Assembly (NCBI GenBank): GCA_002245135.1
Contig: NGBS01001161.1
Span: 124,001 to 188,000 of the forward strand
From: Proteromonas lacertae
Taxonomy: Eukaryota > Sar > Bigyra > Opalinata > Proteromonadidae
DNA length: 64,000 bases
Reading direction: 5' to 3'
In this document: positions 11,607-24,320 of the stretch, in pieces
Numbering within the stretch: position 1 is the stretch's first letter
Layout: each line of letters opens with the position of its first letter
Program-made: the position numbers and the translations under genes
The notes under the pieces: generated by a model
Databases searched by the model: none
The model's input: the letters and a program-made list of their open reading frames with translations, nothing else
What the model was told of the DNA's origin: nothing

Positions 11607-14023
11607 ATTATTATTATTATTATAGCAATGACTCAATATATAATCAAGACTCGTCCATCTGTATTGAATAGTAAAGATTCTAATGGAAATACTCCATTAC
11701 ATTTAGCAGCTAGTAGAGATAAAGAATCAATTGTAGTGTTATTATTAGATAGTCATGTTGATCCTGATGTACAGAATGAACAAGGACAGACTGCTTATGA
11801 TTTAGCTATTTCTAATAATGCTAGAAATTGTATTGATATATTAGCACCATTATATAAACAAAGTATATATATATATATAATTATTGTTGTAATTTATTAG
11901 AAGTGAAAAGTAAAATGAATGAACCAATATCCAGTGCTCCAGAAATATCAAGTAGTGGATCATTCAATTTAAATATGAGCACTACATCAAATGGAAGTTT
12001 CATCAATACAGAAGAAGGAGAATGGAAGTATTTCGCTACTATGAAGTACCCAACACCACCATCCTTATTTATGTGTGAAAAGAAAGGTACAGATGAATGG
12101 GATTACTTTAATACATATTATAATGAAGATGGTTATCCATATTTTATTAATGCTACAACCTATGAGTCAACATGGGAAGATCCAAGAGGTGGTGATTGGT
12201 TTTACGCTCCAGCTGATAGTTATGGTGATGAAGAAGTTGAAAACAATAATACATTTAATTCCAATGAGAATTATGGACAATCTGATCCTGTTTTACAACA
12301 GAAAGTATTATCTTTAGAAGAAGAAACAAAAGAATTAAAAGAAAAGATGAATGATATGAAACAAAGATATGAAGAAGCATCTAAAAACGCAGAAGAAAAT
12401 CATATTGCTGAAATTAAAGCTAGAGATGAGACTATTACAAGGTATTATAATGAATTAGAGAAATTAAAGAATCAAGGAATGGATCCAGAAAAAGAAGCTG
12501 CTTATACAAAACAAATTGAAGATTTAAGAAATGATTTAGGAAATGTAAAAAGAGAATCTGCATCTAAGACATTGAAATTACAGAAATTAACCAGAGATTT
12601 TGATACTTTATCAAAGAAATCGAAATCTGAAAGAGATAACTATGAAAAAGAATTCCAAATGGAAAAAATGAAAATTGTGAAAGAATATGAAGCTCGAATT
12701 AATGTATTAGAAAGTGAAGATAGATATTCCAAAGAATTGAATGCTGTTATGAGAAATGCAGATTTAGAAAAGAAAACTGAATTAGAATCATTAGAAAAAC
12801 AGAAGAATCGTGAAATCAAAGCATTACAAGAAGAGAATCAAAAATTAAAAGAATCAATTGAAAATGATAAAGTTAATTTCGGTAAGAGATTAGAAAATGA
12901 AAAGAAATTAGCACTAAATGAACAAGCTCAAGAATATCAACAAAAATTGACAGAAATGGAAGCATTATATGTAAAGGAATATGAATTAAGAAAGAAACTG
13001 CATAATGAAATTATAGAAATGAAAGGCAATATTCGAGTATTATGTAGAGTAAGACCATTCTTAGACTATGAATTAGAGAAAGGCGATGTAAAAGCAACAA
13101 CATCCTATCCACGTGAAGATCAAATTATTGTCAATAAAGCTGGTTATATTTATACATTTGAATATGATGCTGTATTTGATGCTAAAGCTACACAGGATAA
13201 AGTATATGAACAAGTTAGACCATTCGTCACTTCAGTGTTAGATGGATATAATGTTTGTATATTTGCCTATGGTCAAACTGGAAGTGGTAAAACTTATACA
13301 ATGCAAGGTCCAGAAGGTGATCCAGGTGTTAATTTCAAAGCATTAAGTACTTTATTCAAAGAAATAACTAAACGTCAAACTGAAGTAGTATATAAATTAG
13401 AAGTTAGTGTATTAGAAATCTACAATGAACAATTATTTGATTTATTAAAAGGAGAAAAATCAATGACAGAAGCATTAGAATTAAGACAAACCAAAGAAGG
13501 TGTAAATCCTGAGAATTTAACTAAAGCAAATGTTAGCAAATATGCAGATGTGATTGAAGTATTAAGAACCTCTGAGAATAATAGATCCACTGGTTGCCAC
13601 AATATGAACGAACATTCATCAAGATCGCATTTAATATTTACCATCTATATACATGGAGAAAATCAACATTCTAAACAAGTAATCTCTAGTAGATTGAACT
13701 TAATCGATTTAGCTGGTAGTGAAAGAGCTGCAAAGACTGGTGCAACTGGTGAAAGATTAAAAGAAGCTCAATCGATTAACAAATCATTAAGTGCATTAGG
13801 TGAAGTAATGAATAATTTAGGAAGTAAATCTAAACATGTACCTTTTAGAAACTCTAAATTAACACATTTATTGCAAGATAGTTTAGTTGGTCATTCTAAA
13901 GTCCTGATGTTTGTGAATATAAGCCCATCACCATGGAATGTGTCTGAGACTATCTCTTCTTTACAATTTGCATCAAGATGTAGAAGTGTAGAATTAGGTA
14001 AAGCTGTAAAAAATGTGAAGTAG
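10725..14023 (+). CDS. Kinesin-14 with ankyrin repeats and a WW domain
   Basis: About 1050 residues. Order: an N-terminal globular segment (10850-11040), ankyrin repeats (about 11115-11860; for example PLHLAASRDKESIVVLLLDS), a WW domain around 12090-12185 (YFNTYYNEDGYPYFINATTY then STWEDP), a long coiled coil (12290-13020), the kinesin-14 neck GNIRVLCRVRP and a C-terminal motor. Motor motifs are complete: P-loop AYGQTGSGKTYT, switch I NEHSSRSH, switch II DLAGSE. A C-terminal motor with this neck marks a minus-end-directed kinesin-14. Introns at about 10786-10829, 11573-11625 and 11863-11900 are TA-rich. The coding phase of the proposed first exon (ATG 10725) does not fit exon 2 cleanly, so the start is uncertain. 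Motor call firm; the ankyrin-WW front end suggests cargo or scaffold binding. Confidence 0.9.
11573..11623 (+). repeat. (TA)n(TTA)n microsatellite forming an intron
   Basis: Almost the whole 53-nt intron 11573-11625 of the kinesin gene is a TA dinucleotide run followed by TTA triplets, ending in ATAG. Several other introns here (5785, 11863, 52206, 61475) are similarly built from TA repeats. Confidence 0.8.
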
Positions 14024-14148
14024 TATGAATTTTTATATATCATTAAATACTTATTATTACATAAATTTTACAGATTCTGTTTTCTATTAAAGATTAGTAA
14101 TTAAACATAAACAACAATAAATAATAATAATAACTATTAATAAAGAAA

Positions 14149-14780
<632 letters not shown>

Positions 14781-14992
14781 ATTTATGAAGAAAATTTAAA
14801 TCAAAAAAAAATAATTTTAAAATGAAAATACAGATTTGTATGTGTATTCATGTATTGTTGTATTACATCAATAATATGAATTATAAAACGTTCATACCAT
14901 TATTATAATCCACAAATAATTGTGAATAGAAATAGGGCAACAATATTGAAAATAATAACACTTTAATCAAAACATCATTTTAGTATAAAAAT

Positions 14993-15050
14993 AGATGCTA
15001 TATTAGCTTATTATATATATTATGCTAATATAAACTGCATCTAATAAGCT
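14993..15050. repeat. Imperfect inverted repeat (possible hairpin)
   Basis: The segment agatgctatattagc at 14993-15007 is mirrored by gctaatataaactgcatct at 15023-15041, with a second pair agcttatta / taataagct at 15005-15013 and 15042-15050. Function unknown; such AT-rich palindromes can arise by chance in this composition. Confidence 0.4.
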
Positions 15051-15304
15051 GAAACAATAAAACACTTTTAATTGTTATAAAATTTGTTGTATAGCTCTTA
15101 ACCACAAAGCATGATATATATACCATAAAATATGTGTGAAGTTATATGTTTTGATTTGTTTTATATAAAATATACTATTGAGATTTATTTACTTAAACTA
15201 CACTACTATTACTTACTACACCTAGTATAAGTAAAAAGATTTAAAGTATTAATAACAGTCAAGTTTTACACCTTGATATCTTGACAATTTCAGTTTTTAT
15301 TATA

Positions 15305-15312
15305 GCCGTTTC
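15305..15312 (+). promoter_or_regulatory. GCCGTTTC element upstream of ABCA gene
   Basis: Same eight-base form as at 3519-3526. It lies about 118 nt before the proposed ABCA start at 15430 and about 525 nt from the centrin start. Confidence 0.35.
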
Positions 15313-15429
15313 AATCACTTTTTGTTGGATGGTAATAAAATGTCATGATAATGTATAAACTGTTAAAGTAAAGTAAAAAATCATTTCATTTTTTCTTGAT
15401 ACATTTGATCTTAATATTTACTTTTAAGA

Positions 15430-18400
15430 ATGAAATGTATAAATCAAATAATGTTAATCTAACTTAGCTTGTTCTTCTCACTTTTGGTCAGACCTATGGA
15501 TCATGATCAAGAAAAACTGTTTGCTTAAAAAAAGACATCCTATTAGAACTTTTATTGAAGTGGTATATTTCTGAATGTTTTATTTTAGTTTCTTCCAATT
15601 CTTATGGGAATTATTTTGGTTGGTCTTTATCATATTGTTGATACTGAAAAATACAATGATGAGAAGTATTATGTCTTTACTGTAACATTGTAGCTTTGCT
15701 TTAAATGCTCTTGAAATACACCCTTTAGGGCAATTTATTTGCTAATGTCAAATCGCTTGGAAGATATGTTGGTGTTATTGGCAAAGAAAGAGATGTTAAT
15801 CAGTTTATTAGAAGAATGGATGAAATGTATCCAGGTATAACCCTTCTATGTTATTATTTTAACATAGGTTTCAAATTTGATAAAAGTGTTTTGAGTGAAA
15901 GTGAAAGAGAAGAGTTGAGTGAAGGAATTGATTTGTTAGAAGTACCAAAACTGTCTGATATAGCATTAAGATTTTCAACTGAAGCAGAATTCCATAATTA
16001 TGTAAGTGCAAGAGATTATATAGTCGGAAAGACAGTATTATTCGCAATAACGATAAATTCATATCTTTTTTTGTTTTATGATTGATAAAAAAAGGTTGTT
16101 TTTTAACGCTATATAATTTTGAAGATGGGAACTACAATTACCTGATTAGACACAATGATACAGATCCTATACCAAATTATTCAAATGAATTTACGTATAT
16201 CTAACTTTATAAATTATTTTTAACTAGAATTGTCGATGAATGGGACTATATCATGGATTGGGAGCAGATATACAAATTTGTAGAGAATCAATATGATCCA
16301 TTTGACTTCAGTGTTTCAGAGCAGGAAAGATTAAAAGAAGTGGCAAAATTCACATCAATGCAAGGTATATTTGTTTTATAAATGATAGGTTTTCTGACAT
16401 TACAAAATTCAATAGATAAAATGATTATGAATCATCGATCAGCAGTTCAATTGAGTGAGAATGAATTATTAACAGCATCAATGATGAAATCCTATATGTT
16501 GAAGAGAAATTATGTATAATTATTTGTAGCTTTACTTATATATAGAAAGATAAAGTGATTGAAACTTTAAAGAATCTCAATAATACTCATTGTACTGCTT
16601 TAATGAAAGAAATAAGTAAATTTGCCAGAGAATATAACTATGATCCACAAATAACAAAAGTGACTATGTTTCCTCAACAAAAAGCAGTAGTAAACTATTT
16701 CTTCGATGATATGTCAAATTTTGTAGGAACATTTTTTATATTTTTATATATTTTTGCAAGTTCTTGGGAGATTTATGGAATAGTTGGTGAAAAAGAAAAG
16801 AAACTGAAAGAAGGAATGAGTATAATGGGTTTAAATGAATTATCATTATTTTGGTCTTGGATTATAGTTTATTCTATTCAAACAACAATTTCTGGTGGAA
16901 TTACTTCAATAATTATGTATGATGATAGAAACTATTATTATTTTATTTTTATATATAGATCATTCTTGTTAAGTTATTCAAATGGCTTTTATCTGTTTTT
17001 AATAATGACTCTTTATGGAATTGCTTTAGTAACATTCACCTATTTAGTTTCTACATTCTTCAGTAAATCTAAGATAGCAATAATAATATGTGTTTTATTA
17101 ATATTTGTATTTTATGTAATTGAAGTATTCTACAGTATATATTATTATCTTTTTATCTATTTATTCTTTAGCTACTGGTAATGAAGTTCCTAGAAGTACA
17201 AAAATTGGTTTATCTGTCTTATTTCCTGTCGCTTTTGATCTTGGTTTATCAGTTTATTTCAATCTTGAAAAAACAGGAGTTGGATTAACAACAGCTACTC
17301 TAGACAAACCATATCGAAATGTAAGTGTAGATGTTTGTTTGATAATGTTATTCGTTGATTCAATAATATATATAACACTAGCTTGGTATTTTGAAAAGGT
17401 TATTCCAAAAGAATATGGTACTAATTATAAATGGTATTTTTTATTCACAAAGTCATATTGGTGTGGTTCTGATAAAAGCAGTAGAAAAATAGCAGATAGT
17501 AATGATGTAAGAGAAGTAAATGATCCAATAAATGAAGATGAAAATGGAAATAAAAAAGCACATTTTGAAGAATTAGAACCAAGATTAAAAGAATTATATA
17601 ATGAAGGCAAATGTGTAGATGTAAAAGACTTAGTAAAATCGTTTAATACACCTGATGGTAAAAAAGTAGCTGTAAATCATTTGAATATGCAAATGTATGA
17701 AGGCCAAATTTTCGTTTTATTAGGTCATAATGGTGCTGGTAAATCAACAACAATATCGATGTTAAGTGGTTTATTTAGTCCAAGTAGTGGTAATGCTTCA
17801 ATGTATGGATATGATATGAATAATCAAATGAGTGAAATCCGAAAAATAATGGGAATTTGTCCTCAACATGATGTATTATTTGATGAATTAACAGTAAGAG
17901 AACATTTAGTATTATTCGCTCATTTAAAAAGAATAAAAAGTGATGAAATACCAAAGAAAGTTGATGACATAGTTAAAGAGATAGGATTAAAAGAAAAAGT
18001 GGATTATCCATCTAGTAAATTAAGTGGTAGGGACAAAAGAGAAAATTGAGTGTAGGAATTGCATTAGTTGGTAATTCAAAAATCGTATTTTTGGATGAAC
18101 CAACTAGTGGAATGGATCCTTATTCTAGAAGAAGTACTTGGTCAATGTTACAAAGTAATAAAGAAGGAAGAATCATTATATTAACAACTCATTTCATGGA
18201 TGAAGCTGATTTATTAGGTGATCGAATTGGAATAATGAATGAAGGAAAGTTGATATGCTGTGGAAGATCTCATTATTTAAAACAAGAATATGGAATAGGA
18301 TATACATTAACAATAGTAAAGAAAGAATTAATAGAATGTGAAGAATTAAAGAATTTATTGAATGTAATGATATCAGAATCTGAGTTATTAACAGATGTTG

Positions 18401-21400
18401 GTAAAGAAATTTCCTTCAGATTGCCATTCTCTTCAGCCAATCAATTTCCTGATTTATTGAATGAGATAGATAATAACAAAGAAAAATACAATGTAGAAAG
18501 TTATGGAATGTCAGCTACAACAATGGAAGAAGTGTTTTTAAATTCAGCAAAGATGGAAGACAAAGAAAATGCTATTAGATTATCTGAATCAAGGAAATCT
18601 GGAGTATCTAATATCAAATTAAAGAAAGAATATAAGCAATTTAATAGAGCAGAAGTAGCAAAAAAGAATATGTTTTTAACTCATTTCATTGCTTGTTTGA
18701 AAAAGAGAATGTTGTATGTTAAAAGAGATTGGAAAGGTGTATTATTCCAGATAATAATACCAATTCTGATGTTAGTGATTGGATATTATTTTATGACAAT
18801 TGATTATATGGAACAACCTCCAATGTATATTATTATTATTATTATTATATATTTCATTTATTTACAATTGTTAGATATTCAATGGACACTCATAGTTATA
18901 ATAAAAATGTAAAAAATGAAACTGAAAGATACAAAACCATATTTTCATTTGATAATAAAGTTAATCCTGGATCTGTTGAATATTTAAAATATCTTGATAA
19001 AAATGATGTAATACCGTATGAAATTGATGGATCAAAATATTATAATGATAAAATATGTTATAGAGAAAAAGCGCTTGATAGTCTAGCAGATGAAGAGAAA
19101 AAGAATATTTGTGATAGAGTATAGAATTATTGTTTTTATTATATAGTTTAACCAAAATACTCATTTTTCATTACCATTATTTGGATTATATGAATATCTA
19201 TTATCTTCAGTTGATTCTTTTGAATCTACTCGTTATTTAGCTGTAGCAGAAGTTCCTGATATAGAAAGTGGAATAAGTTCATCATATATCTTAGTCAATA
19301 CTTCAAGTGATCATGGAAGTTCAATTGGATTGAATGTAATCAATCAAGCCAAATTAAGGTATTATTCAGGAAATGCAAATGCCATATTAAAAGCATCTGG
19401 TACTGCATTACCAAGAAATTTTCTACAAGAAAGTTCCAAAGAGAACATAAAAGGATTTGGAATTCCAATAACGACTATAATAGGATTTGCTTTTATACCA
19501 GCTTATTTTGTAACGTTTATAGTGAGAGAAAGGGAAATGGGAGTTAAACATCAACAATTAATAAGTGGTGTAAGTTTACCTGCATTTTGGATATCTACCT
19601 TTGTTTGGGATATGATAACTTATATTATTCCTTGTATTGTTGGTGTAATATTAATGTATATTTATGATTTCACTTTATTCAAAGAGCATATTGGAGTAGT
19701 GATAGTTTTATTTATATTATATGGTTTAACAATAGCTCCATCAACTTATTTTGTATCTTATTTCTTTAAAGATCATTCTTCAGCTCAAAATACAGTGTTA
19801 TTTGTGAATATAATAATGATGTTATTAATTGTTCTTGTATTTGTTACTCAGCAAATAAAATCAACTTGTAGATTTGCAGGTGTAGTTGAGTATATTTATA
19901 TATTATATTTATATAGTTGGATTTTTACAATATTCCTCCCTGGTTATACATTTGGTACTGCAATGTATCGAATTGGTATTTGGAATTTCCTAAGTTATTT
20001 TGATAATTTATGTGATATTAATCATAATGTTGCAGTGAATATAATGACATTTAATTTGGACAGTAGTGCTTTTAATTATGATATAATAGGGAAACATGTA
20101 TTGTTTTTAGGATTACAATTCATTGTTTATGGTTTCTTGGCAATTCTTTGTGATTATATTTTGTCTTATCCATTATTAAAGCAAAAAGTATTACCAGATA
20201 AAGATTTACCAAAAAGAGAATACATAGAAGATGATGATGTAAAGAAAGAAGCTGAAAGAATAGAAAAGAGAGAATTACATGAAAGTGGAAAAGAAGAAAC
20301 AATTCAAATTCGTGGATTAAGAAAAGTATGGAATAAAAAGAAAGTTGCAGTAGATAATCTGAATATTGGTTTGATTCCTGGAACTTGTTTTGGATTTTTA
20401 GGTATAAATGGTGCAGGTAAAACCACAACATTAGAGATGTTGAGTGGTGATATAGTTCCAACCAAAGGAACAGCCAAAATCAACAAATTGGATATTCTAA
20501 CTGATCAAATAGAAGTGAGAAGATTATTAGGTTATTGTCCACAATTTGATGCATTATTAGATTTACTAACAGTTAAAAGAACATTTATATTTATATGCAA
20601 AGATCAAAGGTGTTACAAATGATATAATCGATGATGTAGTAAATGAAAAGATTGATCAAATGGATTTAGGTAAATTTGTGAATAAAACAGCTGGATCATT
20701 AAGTGGAGGAAATAAACGAAAGTTGAGTGTAGCAATTGCATTAATAGGAAATCCTCCATTAGTATTCTTAGATGAACCATCAACAGGAATGGATCCAGTA
20801 GCTAGAAGACATATGTGGGATATAATAGCTGATATAACAATCAAGAGATGTGATACCACAATAATCTTAACAACTCATTCAATGGAAGAAGCTGAAGCAT
20901 TATGTACATTGGTTGGAATAATGGTAGGTGGAAGATTGAGATGTTTAGGATCTTTACAACATTTGAAGAATAGATTTGGTCAAGGCTTTATGTTGGAAGT
21001 GAAATTGAATGAAAATAAAGAAGAAGAAATCAATGAGATAGTAGAAAAAATGAAAAGTGTTGGTGGTGATATAATTTTGAAATATGATATTGAAAAGTTA
21101 TGCAGTGAATTAGGAATGGTGGATAGATTTGATTTAATCAATGAAGTGGATAGTGGTTGGTCAGTATTTTGTGAATTGAATAAGCATGGCTCAGTGAGTA
21201 AAAGATTCTTTGCTGATTGGTGGAAGTTAGAAGATAATGTAGATAAATTGTATGACAATTTAAAAGAAATGTTTGAAAAGATCGAATTATTAGAAAGACA
21301 TGATAATTACCTGAGATTTAAGATTGATGTAATTGATATAAAATTAGGTGAGTTATTTGGTTTAATAGAAGGAAAGAAAGAAGAATTATCAATTAAAGAA

Positions 21401-21568
21401 TATAGTTTTGCTCAAACATCCTTAGAGCAAATATTCAATTCATTTGCATCTCAACAGGAGGAAGAAACAGGTGATGTTAGAGGATTGAAAAAACAAGGTA
21501 CTTCTTTGAAAAATAGTTCTAAATTACATAGTACTATTAAGATGAAGAGTGAAATAGAAATGATATAA
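15430..21568 (+). CDS. Full-size ABCA-type ABC transporter (interrupted frame)
   Basis: A complete ABCA layout: transmembrane domain 1 (to about 17400), nucleotide-binding domain 1 with Walker [12 protein letters not shown] (about 17720) and Walker [14 protein letters not shown] (18090), transmembrane domain 2 (18690-20190), nucleotide-binding domain 2 with Walker [11 protein letters not shown] (20400) and Walker [14 protein letters not shown], and a C-terminal tail. ABCA proteins move lipids. Introns of roughly 30-55 nt occur in the N-terminal half. The start is my best splice model: ATG 15430, 54-nt intron 15437-15490, then [17 protein letters not shown] 15503 is an alternative. Two frame breaks hit conserved sequence: near 18030 two extra bases split the LSGGQKRK signature, and near 20575 AAAA in place of AAA disrupts the LTVKEHLYLY segment. 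One exon junction near 16030-16120 also does not fit. Either sequence errors or a decaying gene. Confidence 0.9.
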
Positions 21569-21811
21569 ATCAAAAATTGATATATTATTATTATGAATTT
21601 TATTATATATATTGTTTTTTATGTATTTTTAAAAAATACAAAATTAATACACCAAATACATGTATTAACATTGTTTTTATTTTATTCAACCTTTGTATAG
21701 ATTATAAATTAATGATTATTGTTTTATGTTTTGTGTTTTATGATTCAATAATGCATATTTGAGTCGACAAATTTATTCTAATAGTCATTTGAATTATTCA
21801 CTCTTGAAAGC

Positions 21812-23194
21812 ATGTCTCACATTTTTAAGAATGTATATGATGAAATAGCTGAAGACTTATATGGAAGGAAGCAATATGGTTTTAAAGATGGCTTTGAGTT
21901 TCAACATCAGAAGAAAGATATAGTGTGTGTTGATAGTGAAAATATATCAATATATGTTCAAAATACATGGTGTGTTCCTGCAGTTAGTCTTGATTTAAAA
22001 GGGAGATTTGATAAATTGATAGAAATCATTAGAGAAGAGCAATATGATGTGATTATATTTTTAGAAGTATGGATTCAAAGTTATCGTGAAGAATTAATCA
22101 AAGAATGTGAAAATAATAATTACCATCACTACAGCTTTGGAAGTGGAATAGGAATGCCATTTTGGAAATATATAAATGGAAGTGGAATGATGGTATTTTC
22201 AAAATTAAAAATGGTTGATTGTAAACATCATAAATATTCTGTTAATGGAATTCCACATAAATTACAGCATAGTGATTATTTTGGTGGTAAAGGAGTTGGA
22301 TTGTGTCGGTTAATGACAAGTGATAATAAATCAATTGATTTATATGTAACACATTTACATTCTTGTTATGAAAGTGATCATAAAGACTATTTAGGTGTCA
22401 GAAGTCTTCAAATGTATGAGTTATGTGAGTTTATTAAAGATACTCACAATCCAAATTCTTTATGTTTATTATTAGGAGATTTAAACACCAGTGACGGTCA
22501 ATTACCTTTTGAATTACTGAAAAGCAGTTATAATGATTTAAAAGATAGTTGGTTAGAGTATAGTAAAGATAATAGTATATATAATTATTATCATTTATTA
22601 TCTATAGAAATTGATGATATATCAGGTTTAACATTTGATTGTATTGATAATACCTATAGAGATGTAAAAGAATCTCCTCAAAGATTAGATTACATATTTT
22701 ATATGAATAATCATCACAATAATTGGTTATTGAAAGATTGTAAGATAGAAAAGAAGTATTGTAGAAATGGTAAATCATTGAGTGATCATTTTGGTTTGAG
22801 TGTAGTATTTGAATATGAAAAAAATCATGAAATAGAGAAACAAGGGATAAGTTCAGTAGATGATAGTTTAATTTTAAGTGAAAATGAAAATGAAAGTAAT
22901 GAAGTTGAAGAAAAGAATGTATTGGAAAACGTAAGAGAAGTAATAGAAAATGAAATACAAATCCAAAATGATTATTATAAATCAAATATGAGAAATGGAA
23001 TATTCATTTATTTCATTTCATTGTTATTGGTTGTGTTATGTGGAAATTATTTAAACAAATTTATATTGTTAATTCTTTATTTATCTCCAATATACAGTAT
23101 TTATATGATAGTATATAGTTCATTGATATTAGAGAATGATATTCGACAATATCAAGAAGTAATTAATCAATTGAATTTTAAGCTTGTTGAATAA
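21812..23194 (+). CDS. Neutral-sphingomyelinase-like phosphodiesterase
   Basis: A single-exon 460-residue protein of the endonuclease/exonuclease/phosphatase fold (PF03372). Catalytic landmarks: Asn in NTWCVPAV, Glu in FLEVWIQ, THLHSCYE, GDLNTSDGQ and the terminal SDHFGLSV. NTWCVP, EVWIQ and THLH fit neutral sphingomyelinases (SMPD2/ISC1 group), which split sphingomyelin or inositol phosphosphingolipids to ceramide. The C-terminus has two hydrophobic helices (about residues 393-440), as in SMPD2, placing the enzyme on a membrane. An Asn/Glu-rich linker precedes them. There is no signal peptide. It ends 137 nt from the convergent FYVE-like gene. Substrate preference among sphingolipids is not decidable from sequence. 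Confidence 0.82.
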   Translation: MSHIFKNVYDEIAEDLYGRKQYGFKDGFEFQHQKKDIVCVDSENISIYVQNTWCVPAVSLDLKGRFDKLIEIIREEQYDVIIFLEVWIQSYREELIKECENNNYHHYSFGSGIGMPFWKYINGSGMMVFSKLKMVDCKHHKYSVNGIPHKLQHSDYFGGKGVGLCRLMTSDNKSIDLYVTHLHSCYESDHKDYLGVRSLQMYELCEFIKDTHNPNSLCLLLGDLNTSDGQLPFELLKSSYNDLKDSWLEYSKDNSIYNYYHLLSIEIDDISGLTFDCIDNTYRDVKESPQRLDYIFYMNNHHNNWLLKDCKIEKKYCRNGKSLSDHFGLSVVFEYEKNHEIEKQGISSVDDSLILSENENESNEVEEKNVLENVREVIENEIQIQNDYYKSNMRNGIFIYFISLLLVVLCGNYLNKFILLILYLSPIYSIYMIVYSSLILENDIRQYQEVINQLNFKLVE

Positions 23195-23330
23195 AAGATT
23201 TATAGTAAATTTGTGTATTAAATATGAAATTGTGTTTTTCTTCTTCAAATAAAAAATATAATATTATGTATATTGTATTTATATGTAAAATAATAATTTA
23301 ATAATTATATTAGATAAATCTTCTCTCTCT

Positions 23331-24230
23331 CTATGCATCTCTAACCAAAACATCCATTAAAAAACAACCCAAACAAACTCTATATTTCATTTCAACTCCT
23401 TCTACATTCTCATATATAATTTTACTTCTACAATCTTCACACATCACTTTTCTACATTTGTCACAAACACATTTATTTGTAACAAATCCAAAGTTAATTC
23501 CACAAACTGAACACTGAGATACACTTCTCTGTTGTTCGTTACTTGGATGGCTCCTTGCATTAAATGTATCCATTGTTTTTGATATATATTTCTTTGCAAT
23601 TTTTGTAAGGTCTTTTGTTTCTGGATGTAAATTTCTATTAATAATATTAAAGAACATTTATACTTTTCATATTTGTGTCTTACTTCTTCACCTTGTGATA
23701 TTATACCTTCTATTAATGGTATATCTGTTTTCAAACACTCAATTTCTTTTCTGTTTGCTTCTATTGCAGCTCTTTCATTACTAACCTCAATTAATTCTTG
23801 TTCAAGATCATTTTCATAATCACAAGCTCTGCCTCTTTCTAATTGTTCTTTCCACTTTGTTATTTCTTCTATAATAGCAGTTTCATCTGCATGAACTCTA
23901 TCAACTTCATCTTGGAGATCCATCATTTTCTGAGGATCAATTATTGATGTATATTGCGGCTAACAAAATATATAATATAGCATCGTTTGATACTTTCAAT
24001 ATTTCTAGATCAAATCCTGATAACAAATATTCAGGGTAATTTTCAGTGAAATAATGTTCAGCTTGTTTTAATATAATTTGTAGTCTATATCCAAACTCAT
24101 TATTTTCTTTAGCTGTTCTAATTAAAGGAAGTTTTTTGAATAACTCCACTAACTCTGCTCTATATTGCGGCTTGTTAGTAACTATGGGTGGAGTTTTGTC
24201 AAATAAGGCCTTTCTACGACGTGAAGCCAT
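23331..24230 (-). CDS. Coiled-coil protein with C-terminal FYVE-like zinc finger
   Basis: Three exons from ATG 24230: a helical N-terminal part (MASRRRKALFDKTPPIV...), a coiled coil rich in Glu and Lys (about 23690-23940), and a C-terminal cysteine cluster CSVCGINFGFVTNKCVCDKC, CEDCRSK and CLGC. The spacing of eight cysteines resembles FYVE-related fingers that bind phosphatidylinositol 3-phosphate or Rab effectors, but the canonical R(R/K)HHCR motif is absent, so lipid binding is uncertain. Introns of about 34 nt (ending before PQYTSIIDPQ) and 29 nt (ending before NLHPETKD) join in phase. It could work in endosomal trafficking; I do not recognise the exact family. Confidence 0.65.
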
Positions 24231-24320
24231 TTTTTATTTTTAAGTTGGATTAATGTAAATTACATTTACTTTACATTGGTTCAAAAATTATCAAACACCA
24301 GAAAATTAAAAAACAAAAAA

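Larger units (their letters stand above)
14781..15429. other. Intergenic, divergent promoter region
   Basis: About 650 AT-rich nt between the minus-strand centrin and plus-strand ABCA gene. It contains an imperfect hairpin at 14993-15050 and a GCCGTTTC element at 15305. No coding sequence or RNA gene is recognised. Confidence 0.5.

Noticed and set aside
20980-21258. Minus-strand frame opposite the ABCA C-terminus
   Set aside because: Antisense to a conserved coding region with no start context or family match.
21577-21762. Small hydrophobic frame after the ABCA stop
   Set aside because: Made of TA-rich codons in a short intergenic gap; no splice join or similarity supports it.
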